DNA of 64,000 bases from an uncultured Alphaproteobacteria bacterium (GTDB lineage Bacteria > Pseudomonadota > Alphaproteobacteria > Rhodobacterales > Rhodobacteraceae), in contig CABZEG010000004.1 of assembly GCA_902524655.1 (NCBI GenBank), positions 1 through 64,000 on the forward strand, in the 5' to 3' direction. Shown piece after piece: positions 56,526 through 64,000 of this stretch. A program made the translations under genes and the position numbers. The notes below the pieces were generated by a model, which was not told the DNA's origin, ran no database searches, and was given only the letters and a program-made list of their open reading frames with translations. Position 1 is the first letter of the stretch, and each line of letters starts with the position of its first letter.

Positions 56526-57890
56526 ATGCACAAAGATGAGTGGTCAAAGGTAAAAGAATTTGTAAAGAACAATATAGGCGAAAGCGCTCACACGAACTGG
56601 ATACAGCCTATTGAGCTTAAAGAGATTAAAGGTTCTGTTGCAAAATTTAAAGTGCCCACCAGGTTTATTGGTACCTGGGTGCATAGAAATTATGGGGACC
56701 ATATTATCCAAGGATTCAAAAATCAAAAATTGAATATTGAAAGGCTAGAGTTTATTGCTTCGGTGGATAGATTATTAGTGAAAAAAGATAGTTCAGAGAA
56801 AAAAATACCTAAAAAGGCGGAACAAAAAGATCAGGAATCGCAACAGGATTTACCTAGTTCACCTCTCGATGTTAGGTTCACTTTTGATAAATTTGTGGTT
56901 GGAAAACCTAATGAGTTAGCTCATGCCGCCGCAAAAAGAGTTTCAGAAGGGGGAAAGGTCACGTTTAACCCATTATTCTTGTATGGAGGGGTCGGTTTAG
57001 GAAAAACGCATCTAATGCATGCTATTGCTTGGTCCACTAAAGAAAAAAATAAAAAAGCGCGAATATTATATCTTTCAGCCGAACAGTTTATGTATAGGTT
57101 TGTTCAAGCTTTAAGATTTAAGGATATGCACGCATTCAAAAAGTTATTTAGATCTGTCGATGTTTTGATGGTTGATGATGTGCAGTTCATAGCTGGGAAA
57201 GACTCTACTCAGGATGAGTTTTTCCATACTTTCAACGCTCTTATCGAGCAGGGGAAGCAAATAGTTATATCCGCTGACAGAGCTCCTGGAGAAATTGACG
57301 GTCTAGAAGAGAGGATTAAATCAAGACTAGCGTGGGGTCTTGTTGTAGATGTACATCCAACGGACTACGAATTACGTCTAGGAATTTTACAGGCTAAAGC
57401 TGAAATTCAAATGGAACTTAATAAAGATGTTAAAATTGATGAAGGAATATTAGAGTATCTTGCCCATAAAATTTCATCGAATGTCAGAGTATTAGAAGGA
57501 GCTCTAACGAGGTTATTCGCCTTTGCATCTTTGGTTGGAAAAGAAATAAACATCGATTTAGTTCAGGAATGTCTATCGGATATTCTTAGAACTTCAGAGA
57601 GAAAAGTTACTATTGAAGAGATAATCAGAAAAGTTGCCGAACACTACAACCTCAGAATGACAGATTTGGTATCTGCAAGACGAGCAAGGGTAGTAGCTAG
57701 GCCCAGACAGATAGCTATGTTTTTATCCAAAAGTCTAACCTCGAAATCTCTGCCGGAAATTGGAAGAAAATTTGGTGGAAGAGATCATACTACCGTTATA
57801 CATGCCGTGAAAAAAATCGAGGAGCTAAAACTTATTGATGTACAAGTAGCAGACGAGGTAGAAATCTTGCGCAGAACTCTTGAGGCATAA
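56526..57890 (+). CDS. dnaA: Chromosomal replication initiator DnaA
   Basis: AAA+ initiator that binds DnaA boxes and melts oriC. N-terminal domain I (WSKVKEFVKNNIG), a flexible Lys/Gln-rich domain II near residue 100, Walker A GGVGLGKTHLMHA (~155), Walker B VLMVDDVQFIAGKD, and the DNA-binding GRDHTTVIHAVKKIEEL near the C-terminus. Length 454 is normal. dnaN and recF follow in the usual order. Confidence 0.98.
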   Translation: MHKDEWSKVKEFVKNNIGESAHTNWIQPIELKEIKGSVAKFKVPTRFIGTWVHRNYGDHIIQGFKNQKLNIERLEFIASVDRLLVKKDSSEKKIPKKAEQKDQESQQDLPSSPLDVRFTFDKFVVGKPNELAHAAAKRVSEGGKVTFNPLFLYGGVGLGKTHLMHAIAWSTKEKNKKARILYLSAEQFMYRFVQALRFKDMHAFKKLFRSVDVLMVDDVQFIAGKDSTQDEFFHTFNALIEQGKQIVISADRAPGEIDGLEERIKSRLAWGLVVDVHPTDYELRLGILQAKAEIQMELNKDVKIDEGILEYLAHKISSNVRVLEGALTRLFAFASLVGKEINIDLVQECLSDILRTSERKVTIEEIIRKVAEHYNLRMTDLVSARRARVVARPRQIAMFLSKSLTSKSLPEIGRKFGGRDHTTVIHAVKKIEELKLIDVQVADEVEILRRTLEA

Positions 57891-57963
57891 AAAGTTTTTC
57901 GCTATTATTTTTATTTAAAAAAGGCTACTATTCATCGAAGACATTTATTTGTATGAATCAAAA

Positions 57964-59082
57964 ATGAAGATTAGCGTAGAAAGAAACGATTTGCTTAAGT
58001 CAATGAGCCGAGCGCAAGCTATCGTTGAGAGAAGAACTACTATTCCGATTTTATCAAACGTTTTAATTGAGGCTAGAGAGGACTGTCTAACACTAAGGGC
58101 CACTGACTTAGATATCGAATTATTAGACTCTGTTAAAGCTGTAGTTGAAAAAGAGGGAGCTGTTACTGTAGGTGCACATACCTTCTATGATATTCTTAGA
58201 AAACTGCCAGATGGCTCGAGGGTCTTAATAGATCTCGATCCTTTAGATCAGAAAATAAATGTGAAAGCTGGACGTTCTACTTTTTCATTAACGACAATTT
58301 CGGTTGACGATTTTCCATTAATGGCATCATCGGAATATGACTTTTCTTTCTCTATAAAAAGTGAAGAATTAAGAAGACTTTTCGAAAAAGTAAAGTTTGC
58401 AATGTCGATGGAAGAAACAAGATTTTATCTTAACGGAGTTTTTTTCCATGAGTTCACTTATCAAGACTTAAAGCTTTTACGTACTGTGGCTACAGATGGT
58501 CATAGACTCGCAAAAATAGATTCAGTATTACCAGAAAATGCAAATGGAATGCCTGGGGTGATTGTACCACGAAAAACAGTTTCTGAATTGAGAATGATCT
58601 ATGAAACTACAGAGGAAATAGTATCTATATCTGTATCAGAAACGAAAATACGTTTTTCAAACTCCACATTATCTCTAACATCCAAGGTAGTTGATGGCTC
58701 TTTTCCTGACTATGATAGGGTTATTCCAAAAAATAATGTTAAAAGACTGGTTATTGATGCTTCAGAGTTTGCTAAATCAGTTGATCGAGTAGCAACTGTT
58801 TCTTCGGAGCGAGCTCGAGCAGTAAAATTGAGTCTTAGTAAAGAAAAGCTTATACTGTCTGTAAATGCTCCAGAGACAGGATTAGCGATTGAGGAAATTC
58901 CAGTAGCTTATGAGGGAGAGGAAATTGAAATTGGATTTAATGCTAAGTATCTTCAAGAGATTTCTAATCAAGTAGAAAGCGGGGAAGCAATTTTCTTATT
59001 CAATGATGTTGGGGACCCTGCACTTATGAAGGATAATAATGACGACACGGCGGTTTATGTCGTTATGCCTATGCGTGTTTAG
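57964..59082 (+). CDS. dnaN: DNA polymerase III beta subunit (sliding clamp)
   Basis: Ring-shaped processivity clamp. Starts M-K-I-S-V-E-R, then the family segments IVERRTTIPILSNVLI and VDDFPLM, and ends with AVYVVMPMRV. ATG 57964 is chosen over 57949, which only adds five residues. Length 372 is normal. Confidence 0.98.
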   Translation: MKISVERNDLLKSMSRAQAIVERRTTIPILSNVLIEAREDCLTLRATDLDIELLDSVKAVVEKEGAVTVGAHTFYDILRKLPDGSRVLIDLDPLDQKINVKAGRSTFSLTTISVDDFPLMASSEYDFSFSIKSEELRRLFEKVKFAMSMEETRFYLNGVFFHEFTYQDLKLLRTVATDGHRLAKIDSVLPENANGMPGVIVPRKTVSELRMIYETTEEIVSISVSETKIRFSNSTLSLTSKVVDGSFPDYDRVIPKNNVKRLVIDASEFAKSVDRVATVSSERARAVKLSLSKEKLILSVNAPETGLAIEEIPVAYEGEEIEIGFNAKYLQEISNQVESGEAIFLFNDVGDPALMKDNNDDTAVYVVMPMRV

Positions 59083-59097
59083 AATATTTATATTGAA

Positions 59098-60204
59098 ATG
59101 AGTTCTGTAGGAATAGAAAAACTCAAAATTAGTAATTTTAGATCCTATAAATCTTTAGAGCTTTTTTTTGACTCTGTTCCTACCGTCATTTACGGAAAAA
59201 ATGGAGTTGGAAAAACAAACCTTTTGGAAGCTATATCTCTCTTATATCCAGGAAAGGGGATAAGAAGATCTAGCTTTTTTGAAATGGTGAATATTTCTAA
59301 CAATCTTCCCTGGAAGGTCGAGGCTTTATGCCGCAGAAAAAATAATCTTTTTGAAATAGAGACTTACAGCGACGGAAAGGGAAGACATGTAAGAGTAGAT
59401 GGCAAAAAAGTACCACAGAATAACCTTAGCTCGGGTTTGAAAATTATATGGTTTCTACCACAATTGGATAGAATTTGGATGGAAACCTCCAAGGACAGAA
59501 GAAAGTTCTTAGATAGAATGGTATTTAGTCTTGATATTAGCCATGCAAAAAGATGTGCTCAATATGAAAAGCTTCTCAGGGACAGGAATAGGTTATTAAA
59601 AAACCGCATAGAAGACAGCTCTTGGTATCTCGCCATCGAAAAGGAAATGGCCATACTTGGGTTTAAAATAGATAATTGTAGAAGAAAATTTGTTGAACAG
59701 CTTAATATAGTTTTAAAGGAAAAGAATATTTATTTCCCACTAATCAAGCTGAGTCTAAAAGATCATCCTGTAGAAAGCGAAGAAGTATTTTTGCAAAATT
59801 TAATTAAAAAAAGAGGGCAGGACCTGATATCTGGCCGAACGAATTTCGGGCCTCACACAGATGATCTGCAAGGCTTTTATTTTGAGAAAGAAATAGATAC
59901 AAAATATTGTTCTACAGGTGAGCAAAAGCTTTCAATAATTTCTATTATTTTATCCAACGCAAAATTGATCCAAGAACAAAATAACGTTTCTCCTATTTTG
60001 CTGTTAGATGAGATAACGGCGCATTTGGATGAAGTACGCAAAGAAAATTTATTTTCGGAGTTATTGTCCTTGGAAAGTCAGTTCTTTATTTCAGGAACTG
60101 AGGTTGGTATATTTAATTCATTAGGTTCCAAAGCAAAATTTTTGGATATAAATGAAAAAAAAAGTTTGTCGTCTAGTTTTTTTCGAAAAAAGGACAATCT
60201 TTGA
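59098..60204 (+). CDS. recF: DNA replication and repair protein RecF
   Basis: SMC-like ATPase that loads RecA at gaps. Walker A YGKNGVGKTNLLEAISLL near residue 33, signature STGEQKLSII and Walker B LLLDEITAHLDE. Length 368 is normal. It lies 15 nt after dnaN. Its last 32 bp overlap the convergent oxidase gene. gyrB, the usual next gene, is absent. Confidence 0.96.
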   Translation: MSSVGIEKLKISNFRSYKSLELFFDSVPTVIYGKNGVGKTNLLEAISLLYPGKGIRRSSFFEMVNISNNLPWKVEALCRRKNNLFEIETYSDGKGRHVRVDGKKVPQNNLSSGLKIIWFLPQLDRIWMETSKDRRKFLDRMVFSLDISHAKRCAQYEKLLRDRNRLLKNRIEDSSWYLAIEKEMAILGFKIDNCRRKFVEQLNIVLKEKNIYFPLIKLSLKDHPVESEEVFLQNLIKKRGQDLISGRTNFGPHTDDLQGFYFEKEIDTKYCSTGEQKLSIISIILSNAKLIQEQNNVSPILLLDEITAHLDEVRKENLFSELLSLESQFFISGTEVGIFNSLGSKAKFLDINEKKSLSSSFFRKKDNL

Positions 60205-61324
60205 TTATATCTCTACCAACATCATTTATATCTCTTTTTCCGCAGAGAGCCATCGTCATATCGAGTTCTTTGTTTAGAATCTCTAAAGATTTCATGACTC
60301 CTTTTTTTCCTCCGGCTGACAGACCATATACAAAAGATCTACCAATCATCACGCCGGTGGCTCCTAGAGCAATAGCCTTGAGAATATCCTGACCAGAGGA
60401 TATACCGCCATCCATTAATACATCCATATTGGATACAGCTTTCTTTATTTCCGGAAGTGTGGAAATCGAACTATTAACACCATCCAATTGCCTTCCACCA
60501 TGATTAGAAACCACCAAAGCGTCTGCACCACATTTCTGTGCCATTTTGGCGTCATCCGGGTCCATTATCCCCTTTATAATTAATTTTCTTCCCCACCAGT
60601 CTTTTATTCTTTTGACATCATCCCAGTTTAGTTTCGGGTCAAATTGACTTTGTACCCATTTAGTTAGAGAGGTTAGATTTTTTATATCCTTTACATGCCC
60701 CATAATGTTACCGAAGGTCCTATTTTTCGATTTTACCATTTCAAAACACCAATTTGGTTTTGATATTAAGTCAAAAACATTAGACATTTTTATTTTCATA
60801 GGGACTGACAAACCATTCCTTATATCGGCGTGTCTCTGACCAAGAATTTGTAAGTCCAGAGTAAGTACCAATGCAGAGCATTCCACTGCCTTTGCCCTCT
60901 CAACTAATCTTTTAGCAAAATCGTGATCTCTCATTACATATAGTTGAAACCAAAACGGCTCCGAAGTATTTCTCGCAACTTCCTCTATTGAACAGATCGA
61001 CATGGTAGAGAGTGTAAAAGGCACACCGAAATTTTCGGCTGCTTGCGCCGCTAGTATCTCGCCATTTGCTTTTTGCATGCCAAGTAAACCCACTGGAGCT
61101 AAAGCAACTGGCATTTTGAAGTCTGTGCCTAATAAACTCTTTATAGTAGTTCTATTAGATATGTCGACGGCAACTCTTTGTCTAAAGGAAATTTTTTTAA
61201 AATCGTTACTGTTATCTTTCAAAGTAGATTCCGTCCAAGAGCCTGATAGAACATAATCATGAAACGCTTTGGGAACTTTCTTTCTTGCTTCGTATTTTAG
61301 ATCGTCAATAGTGAGATATTCCAT
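60173..61324 (-). CDS. FMN-dependent alpha-hydroxy-acid oxidase/dehydrogenase (LldD family)
   Basis: TIM-barrel flavoenzyme that oxidises L-2-hydroxy acids such as lactate or glycolate. LAPVGLLGMQ, FQLYVMRDHD, LTLDLQILGQRHADIRNGL and the catalytic His in SNHGGRQLDG are all present, with the phosphate loop GGISSGQD and GRSFVYGL. Length 383 fits L-lactate dehydrogenase or (S)-mandelate dehydrogenase-type enzymes. Last gene of the operon that includes the methanethiol-oxidase-like gene; true substrate unknown. Confidence 0.92.
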   Translation of the reverse strand: MEYLTIDDLKYEARKKVPKAFHDYVLSGSWTESTLKDNSNDFKKISFRQRVAVDISNRTTIKSLLGTDFKMPVALAPVGLLGMQKANGEILAAQAAENFGVPFTLSTMSICSIEEVARNTSEPFWFQLYVMRDHDFAKRLVERAKAVECSALVLTLDLQILGQRHADIRNGLSVPMKIKMSNVFDLISKPNWCFEMVKSKNRTFGNIMGHVKDIKNLTSLTKWVQSQFDPKLNWDDVKRIKDWWGRKLIIKGIMDPDDAKMAQKCGADALVVSNHGGRQLDGVNSSISTLPEIKKAVSNMDVLMDGGISSGQDILKAIALGATGVMIGRSFVYGLSAGGKKGVMKSLEILNKELDMTMALCGKRDINDVGRDIIKDCPFFEKN

Positions 61325-61336
61325 GTGATACTCTCT

Positions 61337-61801
61337 TTAAATCTTAAGGTCTAATCTGGGTTTCCAAAAGGGACGAAAGAGTTCAATTTTGGGACATCTG
61401 TTCATTACTACTTTTAACCCTGCTTTTTTTGCTGTCTCTGCAGCTACGTCATCATAAACGCCAATTTGACCCCAAAGCACTTTTGCATTTATTTCGATTG
61501 CTTCTTTTGCTACTGATAATAGCTCTTCTTTTCGTCGAAATACTTGTACCATATCAACGGGTTTATCTATTTCCTTTAGACTGTGAAAGACTTTAAGACC
61601 TCTAATCTCTTTGATGTTCGGGTTTGGGTTAACAGGTAACATTTGATATCCAGTTTCATGTAGCACCCGTAAAACACCATAGCTAAATTTTGTCTTATCC
61701 CCACTAGCTCCAACCATAGCAATCGTTTTCACAGATTTCAGAATGTCTGCGATATAACCTTTAGGATAGTCATAAATGTGGTCTACATCAGCTTCAGGCA
61801 T
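61337..61801 (-). CDS. CoA-binding-fold protein (YccU-like)
   Basis: Small Rossmann-fold CoA_binding domain protein: TIAMVGASGDKTKFSYGVLR (~28-47) resembles the nucleotide loop of succinyl-CoA ligase alpha, and LPVNPN, VLWGQIGVYDDVAAETAKKAG and NRCPKIE match YccU-type proteins. Single domain, 154 residues. The start ATG shares one base with the ferredoxin stop (TAATG), so translation is probably coupled. Exact function unknown. Confidence 0.88.
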   Translation of the reverse strand: MPEADVDHIYDYPKGYIADILKSVKTIAMVGASGDKTKFSYGVLRVLHETGYQMLPVNPNPNIKEIRGLKVFHSLKEIDKPVDMVQVFRRKEELLSVAKEAIEINAKVLWGQIGVYDDVAAETAKKAGLKVVMNRCPKIELFRPFWKPRLDLKI

Positions 61802-62175
61802 TACTTCTCTCTTTCTTTTTTTGCAATATCATCTTTTAGTTCATGAGGCTTCAAGGGATCTAAAAATGGATTTCTGTAAAGCTTATCATGACTCTCAACA
61901 CCAATTTCAAGAATAAGGTTTGACCTAGGTCTTGCTACGCACAGTATAATGTATCCATCATTTATCTGTCTATTATTAAGTGCCACTTGTCTTCTTTGAT
62001 CTACTTCTCCATCAATAAGTTTCGCTGCACACGTTATACATCCACCATACTTGCAGCCATAGGGTAGATCAACGCCCTGTTCCCTTAAGCTGTCAAGTAA
62101 AGGTCTCTTCGGCTGAACTTGGTATGATATTCCACCCTTATTTGATAATTCGACCTTAAATGTTTTCACAGCCAT
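61801..62175 (-). CDS. Plant-type [2Fe-2S] ferredoxin
   Basis: Cys ligands visible in YGCKYGGCITCAA (C-x4-C-x2-C) and in the later LCVARP, the spacing of plant-type ferredoxins. Basic N-terminus, no signal peptide. The C-terminal 40 residues extend beyond the core domain. It starts 10 bp inside the SELENBP-like gene. It may deliver or accept electrons for the operon's oxidoreductases; the partner is not evident. Confidence 0.9.
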   Translation of the reverse strand: MAVKTFKVELSNKGGISYQVQPKRPLLDSLREQGVDLPYGCKYGGCITCAAKLIDGEVDQRRQVALNNRQINDGYIILCVARPRSNLILEIGVESHDKLYRNPFLDPLKPHELKDDIAKKEREK

Positions 62176-63521
62176 ATATCACTTGTGCAATCGCCACCAG
62201 GATATCTACTTTCGTGACAGCGACTTGGACCATTTGGTTCTTCGCCAAAATTTACCATAAAATCAGGATTAATTTTCATTCCTCCGTTCACTGGGTCACA
62301 GTCAATCATTATCATAACGCCTCCCTTTTCTCTTATATCTGGATAAAATTGATTGTCCCAAGTTGAAAATAGAGAGGTGGTTACATACAATCTTTTACCA
62401 TCTAGGCTCAGCTGAAACATTTGTGGTCCACCTGCAATCTCAAGGCCATTAACCTTAGGCGCTCTTCCAAGTAAACCACCCATCCAAACTTGGCCAGTAA
62501 GTTTTGGTTTATGGGGGTCTGATATATCATACTGCCTCATATCTCCGTGCAGCCAATTATTGAGATATAAATATTTATCATCCATTGAAACAAGAATTGC
62601 GGACATCACGCCTGGAATAGGAATTGGCCAATCTGGGTGGGGTTGATTTTCCACATCAATAATTTTTTCCCATTGCCATTTTTCATTTTTATCTTTCCAC
62701 CAATGTATTACGTTTGCGCTTAGAGCTGCGCCACAAAACCCATGACTGCTATCTGGATTATGATGAAACTTTACTTCTAATGGAACGAGACCATCTTCAC
62801 CCAAATACATAGTTTCTATTGGCTTACGTTCCTTGAAATCCCAGAAGTGAAGTTGTCTTCCATACTTGAGGTGTCCAACTTCTTCTAAATCAAAACCCGG
62901 CATAAATGTGTTTGGAGCAGCCCATTCCGATGAAACCATTATATTGTGTCTTGGTTGATACCAAAAATCATACCCAAATGGTATATCTCCCATTGAGTTT
63001 TCCCATCTTCCAATAATTTCAAAATTCTTATCCAGATGCAAATATCCTCCAGGTGCTTCTCCCTTTGCATCACCCAGCATAGATATAATTATTTCTGAGC
63101 CCAGACAATGGACGGTATGTGGGCCACTTAAGTTGGTTTTTGATTTAATGTCTGTTCCGTCAATAACTTTGTGGAGAGCGGGCATTCTAGGATTGGTCGC
63201 GGTATCCACTATGTGAATATTATTCGACCTCACTCCTGGAAGTAAAAGATATCTGCGGGTCATGCTAGAGTCGCCATGGCAAGATGAACACGCATTCCAT
63301 CCCATATGATGAAGTTCATCACCAATGCCTGGCATTTCCAACCTATGTATAACTTTCGAATAAGTAGGGCTATCGGGGTCAACATCGACTGTAGCTAAAT
63401 AGTCAGGCTTTTGTATTCCCGTTCCTGTATATATTGCAATTGTATATAAAAGTTTTTCCTTTGGTGCTTTTATAGCTTCTGCAGGGGTCGAATATCCAGG
63501 GCCACAACACGTTTCATTCAT
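62166..63521 (-). CDS. mtoX: SELENBP1/SBP56-family protein, probable methanethiol oxidase
   Basis: Starts M-N-E-T-C-C followed by CGPGYSTPAEA, and has YLATVDVDPDSPTYSKVIHR, ELHHMGWNACSSCHGDSS, LHKVIDG and GPHTVHCLGSE, closely like human SELENBP1 and bacterial methanethiol oxidase, which turns methanethiol into formaldehyde, H2O2 and sulfide using a metal centre. Length 451 fits. No signal peptide is obvious, so location is uncertain. The usual bacterial companion SCO1-type copper chaperone is not here. Confidence 0.9.
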   Translation of the reverse strand: MNETCCGPGYSTPAEAIKAPKEKLLYTIAIYTGTGIQKPDYLATVDVDPDSPTYSKVIHRLEMPGIGDELHHMGWNACSSCHGDSSMTRRYLLLPGVRSNNIHIVDTATNPRMPALHKVIDGTDIKSKTNLSGPHTVHCLGSEIIISMLGDAKGEAPGGYLHLDKNFEIIGRWENSMGDIPFGYDFWYQPRHNIMVSSEWAAPNTFMPGFDLEEVGHLKYGRQLHFWDFKERKPIETMYLGEDGLVPLEVKFHHNPDSSHGFCGAALSANVIHWWKDKNEKWQWEKIIDVENQPHPDWPIPIPGVMSAILVSMDDKYLYLNNWLHGDMRQYDISDPHKPKLTGQVWMGGLLGRAPKVNGLEIAGGPQMFQLSLDGKRLYVTTSLFSTWDNQFYPDIREKGGVMIMIDCDPVNGGMKINPDFMVNFGEEPNGPSRCHESRYPGGDCTSDIWL

Positions 63522-63524
63522 TGT

Positions 63525-63923
63525 TTATTCTTTCGTTTCAATAGGATTTCCAGATTTTTTCCAGGCTGCGAAGCCTCCCTCTAGATGAGATACGGGGCTC
63601 AGACCCATGTCTTGTGCTGCTTTGGCTGCAAGAGCAGATCGGCCAGCTGCAGCACAATAAAAAACATATTTCTTGTCTTGGTTAAAAATTTCTTTGTGGT
63701 AGGGACTATCAGGGTCTATCCAGAATTCGAGCATTCCTCTCGGGCAAGAGAACGAATTTGGAATTTTTCCTTCTCTTTGAATTTCCCTAGGGTCTCTTAT
63801 ATCTACAAAAACGTACTTACTATCTTCGAAATATTTTGAGGCATCAACTACAGGTGTTATTTCAACCTCTTTATTTGCTTCAGCTACCATATCTTTCACA
63901 TGTTTTACTATTTTTTGTGTCAT
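63525..63923 (-). CDS. Rhodanese-like sulfurtransferase
   Basis: Single rhodanese domain: FVDIRDPREIQREGKIPNS, the active-site loop FYCAAAGRSALAA with the catalytic Cys, and HLEGGFAAWKKSGNPIE. Length 132, no signal peptide. It lies 3 nt before the methanethiol-oxidase-like gene and follows AGGAAGGA. Likely handles sulfane sulfur or sulfide released in the operon; inferred from context. Confidence 0.92.
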   Translation of the reverse strand: MTQKIVKHVKDMVAEANKEVEITPVVDASKYFEDSKYVFVDIRDPREIQREGKIPNSFSCPRGMLEFWIDPDSPYHKEIFNQDKKYVFYCAAAGRSALAAKAAQDMGLSPVSHLEGGFAAWKKSGNPIETKE

Positions 63924-63943
63924 TTTGTCTATTCCTTCCTATT

Positions 63944-64000
63944 TTAAGAGAAGTTTTTCTGAAACTGATCTAAACTTTCATCTATTTTTATTGAGGGTAT
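63944..64000 (-). CDS. 3' end of an unidentified upstream gene (partial)
   Basis: A minus-strand frame open at the window edge encodes 18 residues (I-P-S-I-K-I-D-E-S-L-D-Q-F and five more) and stops at TAA 63944-63946, 20 nt before the rhodanese start. The gap and strand fit a gene in the same operon. Too short to identify; it could be a chance open frame. Confidence 0.35.
   Translation of the reverse strand: MPSIKIDESLDQFQKNFS

Noticed and set aside
1-64000. Insertion sequences, prophage, CRISPR array, tRNA or rRNA genes
   Set aside because: No transposase or phage-like proteins, no regular repeats, and noncoding gaps too short for most RNA genes; none was recognised on either strand.

Overview
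The window is a dense, AT-rich stretch of bacterial chromosome with about 60 protein genes, no tRNA or rRNA, no CRISPR array and no recognisable mobile element. Gene content and order are alphaproteobacterial. Examples are secB next to a Tim44-like gene; dnaQ-coaE-aroE diverging from hemE-rho; mnmE-mnmG-rsmG-parA-parB-hemW-rdgB-rph-grpE; lptC-lptA-lptB-ptsN; mutM-enoyl-CoA hydratase-rpsT-dnaA-dnaN-recF; and an IalB-family gene before rlmN. Low GC, tiny intergenic gaps, overlapping genes, many TTG/GTG starts and several genes missing from otherwise conserved strings (maf, mltA, hrcA, rpoN/hpf, rbfA) suggest a streamlined, probably free-living aquatic alphaproteobacterium. The exact lineage cannot be fixed from this sequence.

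Layout. Positions 1-5100: the 3' end of infB, the HslUV protease, an Smr-domain gene (apparently frameshifted), a Tim44-like membrane protein, SecB and the replicative proofreading exonuclease. Positions 5100-17200: an origin-like locus. coaE/aroE and hemE/rho diverge from a 284-bp AT-rich gap, followed by tRNA-modification genes, two parS sites and parAB, then hemW, rdgB and rph. Positions 17200-24700: chaperones (grpE, dnaK, dnaJ) with mutS; dnaK has a good heat-shock (RpoH-type) promoter. Positions 24700-28000: LPS export (lptA, lptB, lptC) with ptsN and RNase D. Positions 28000-36100: an NDUFA9-like protein, undecaprenyl-diphosphatase and glutamate synthase (gltBD). Positions 36100-42800: envelope and RNA-modification genes (mtgA, queG, two L,D-transpeptidase-fold proteins, a CAP-domain lipoprotein, rlmN, IalB). 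Positions 42900-46100: leucine synthesis (leuCDB). Positions 46100-53900: mixed metabolism (an SDR, a tyrosine phosphatase, an unrecognised protein, NAD(P)HX repair, a hydrolase, an ECH1-like isomerase, asd, ispA, xseB). Positions 53900-60200: mutM, enoyl-CoA hydratase, rpsT, a rhodanese, dnaA, dnaN and recF.

The right end (60173-64000) is the least standard part. It is a tightly packed minus-strand operon of a rhodanese, a SELENBP1/methanethiol-oxidase protein, a [2Fe-2S] ferredoxin, a CoA-binding-fold protein and an FMN-dependent alpha-hydroxy-acid oxidase, probably devoted to organosulfur (methanethiol) oxidation. It abuts recF and is the best candidate here for a poorly described system.

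Two core genes have anomalies that matter for annotation. The Smr gene can be read full length only through a one-base shift in an A11 tract. parA has no ATG, GTG or TTG upstream of its Walker A motif in frame. Both could be assembly errors or real recoding/unusual initiation; reads would decide.
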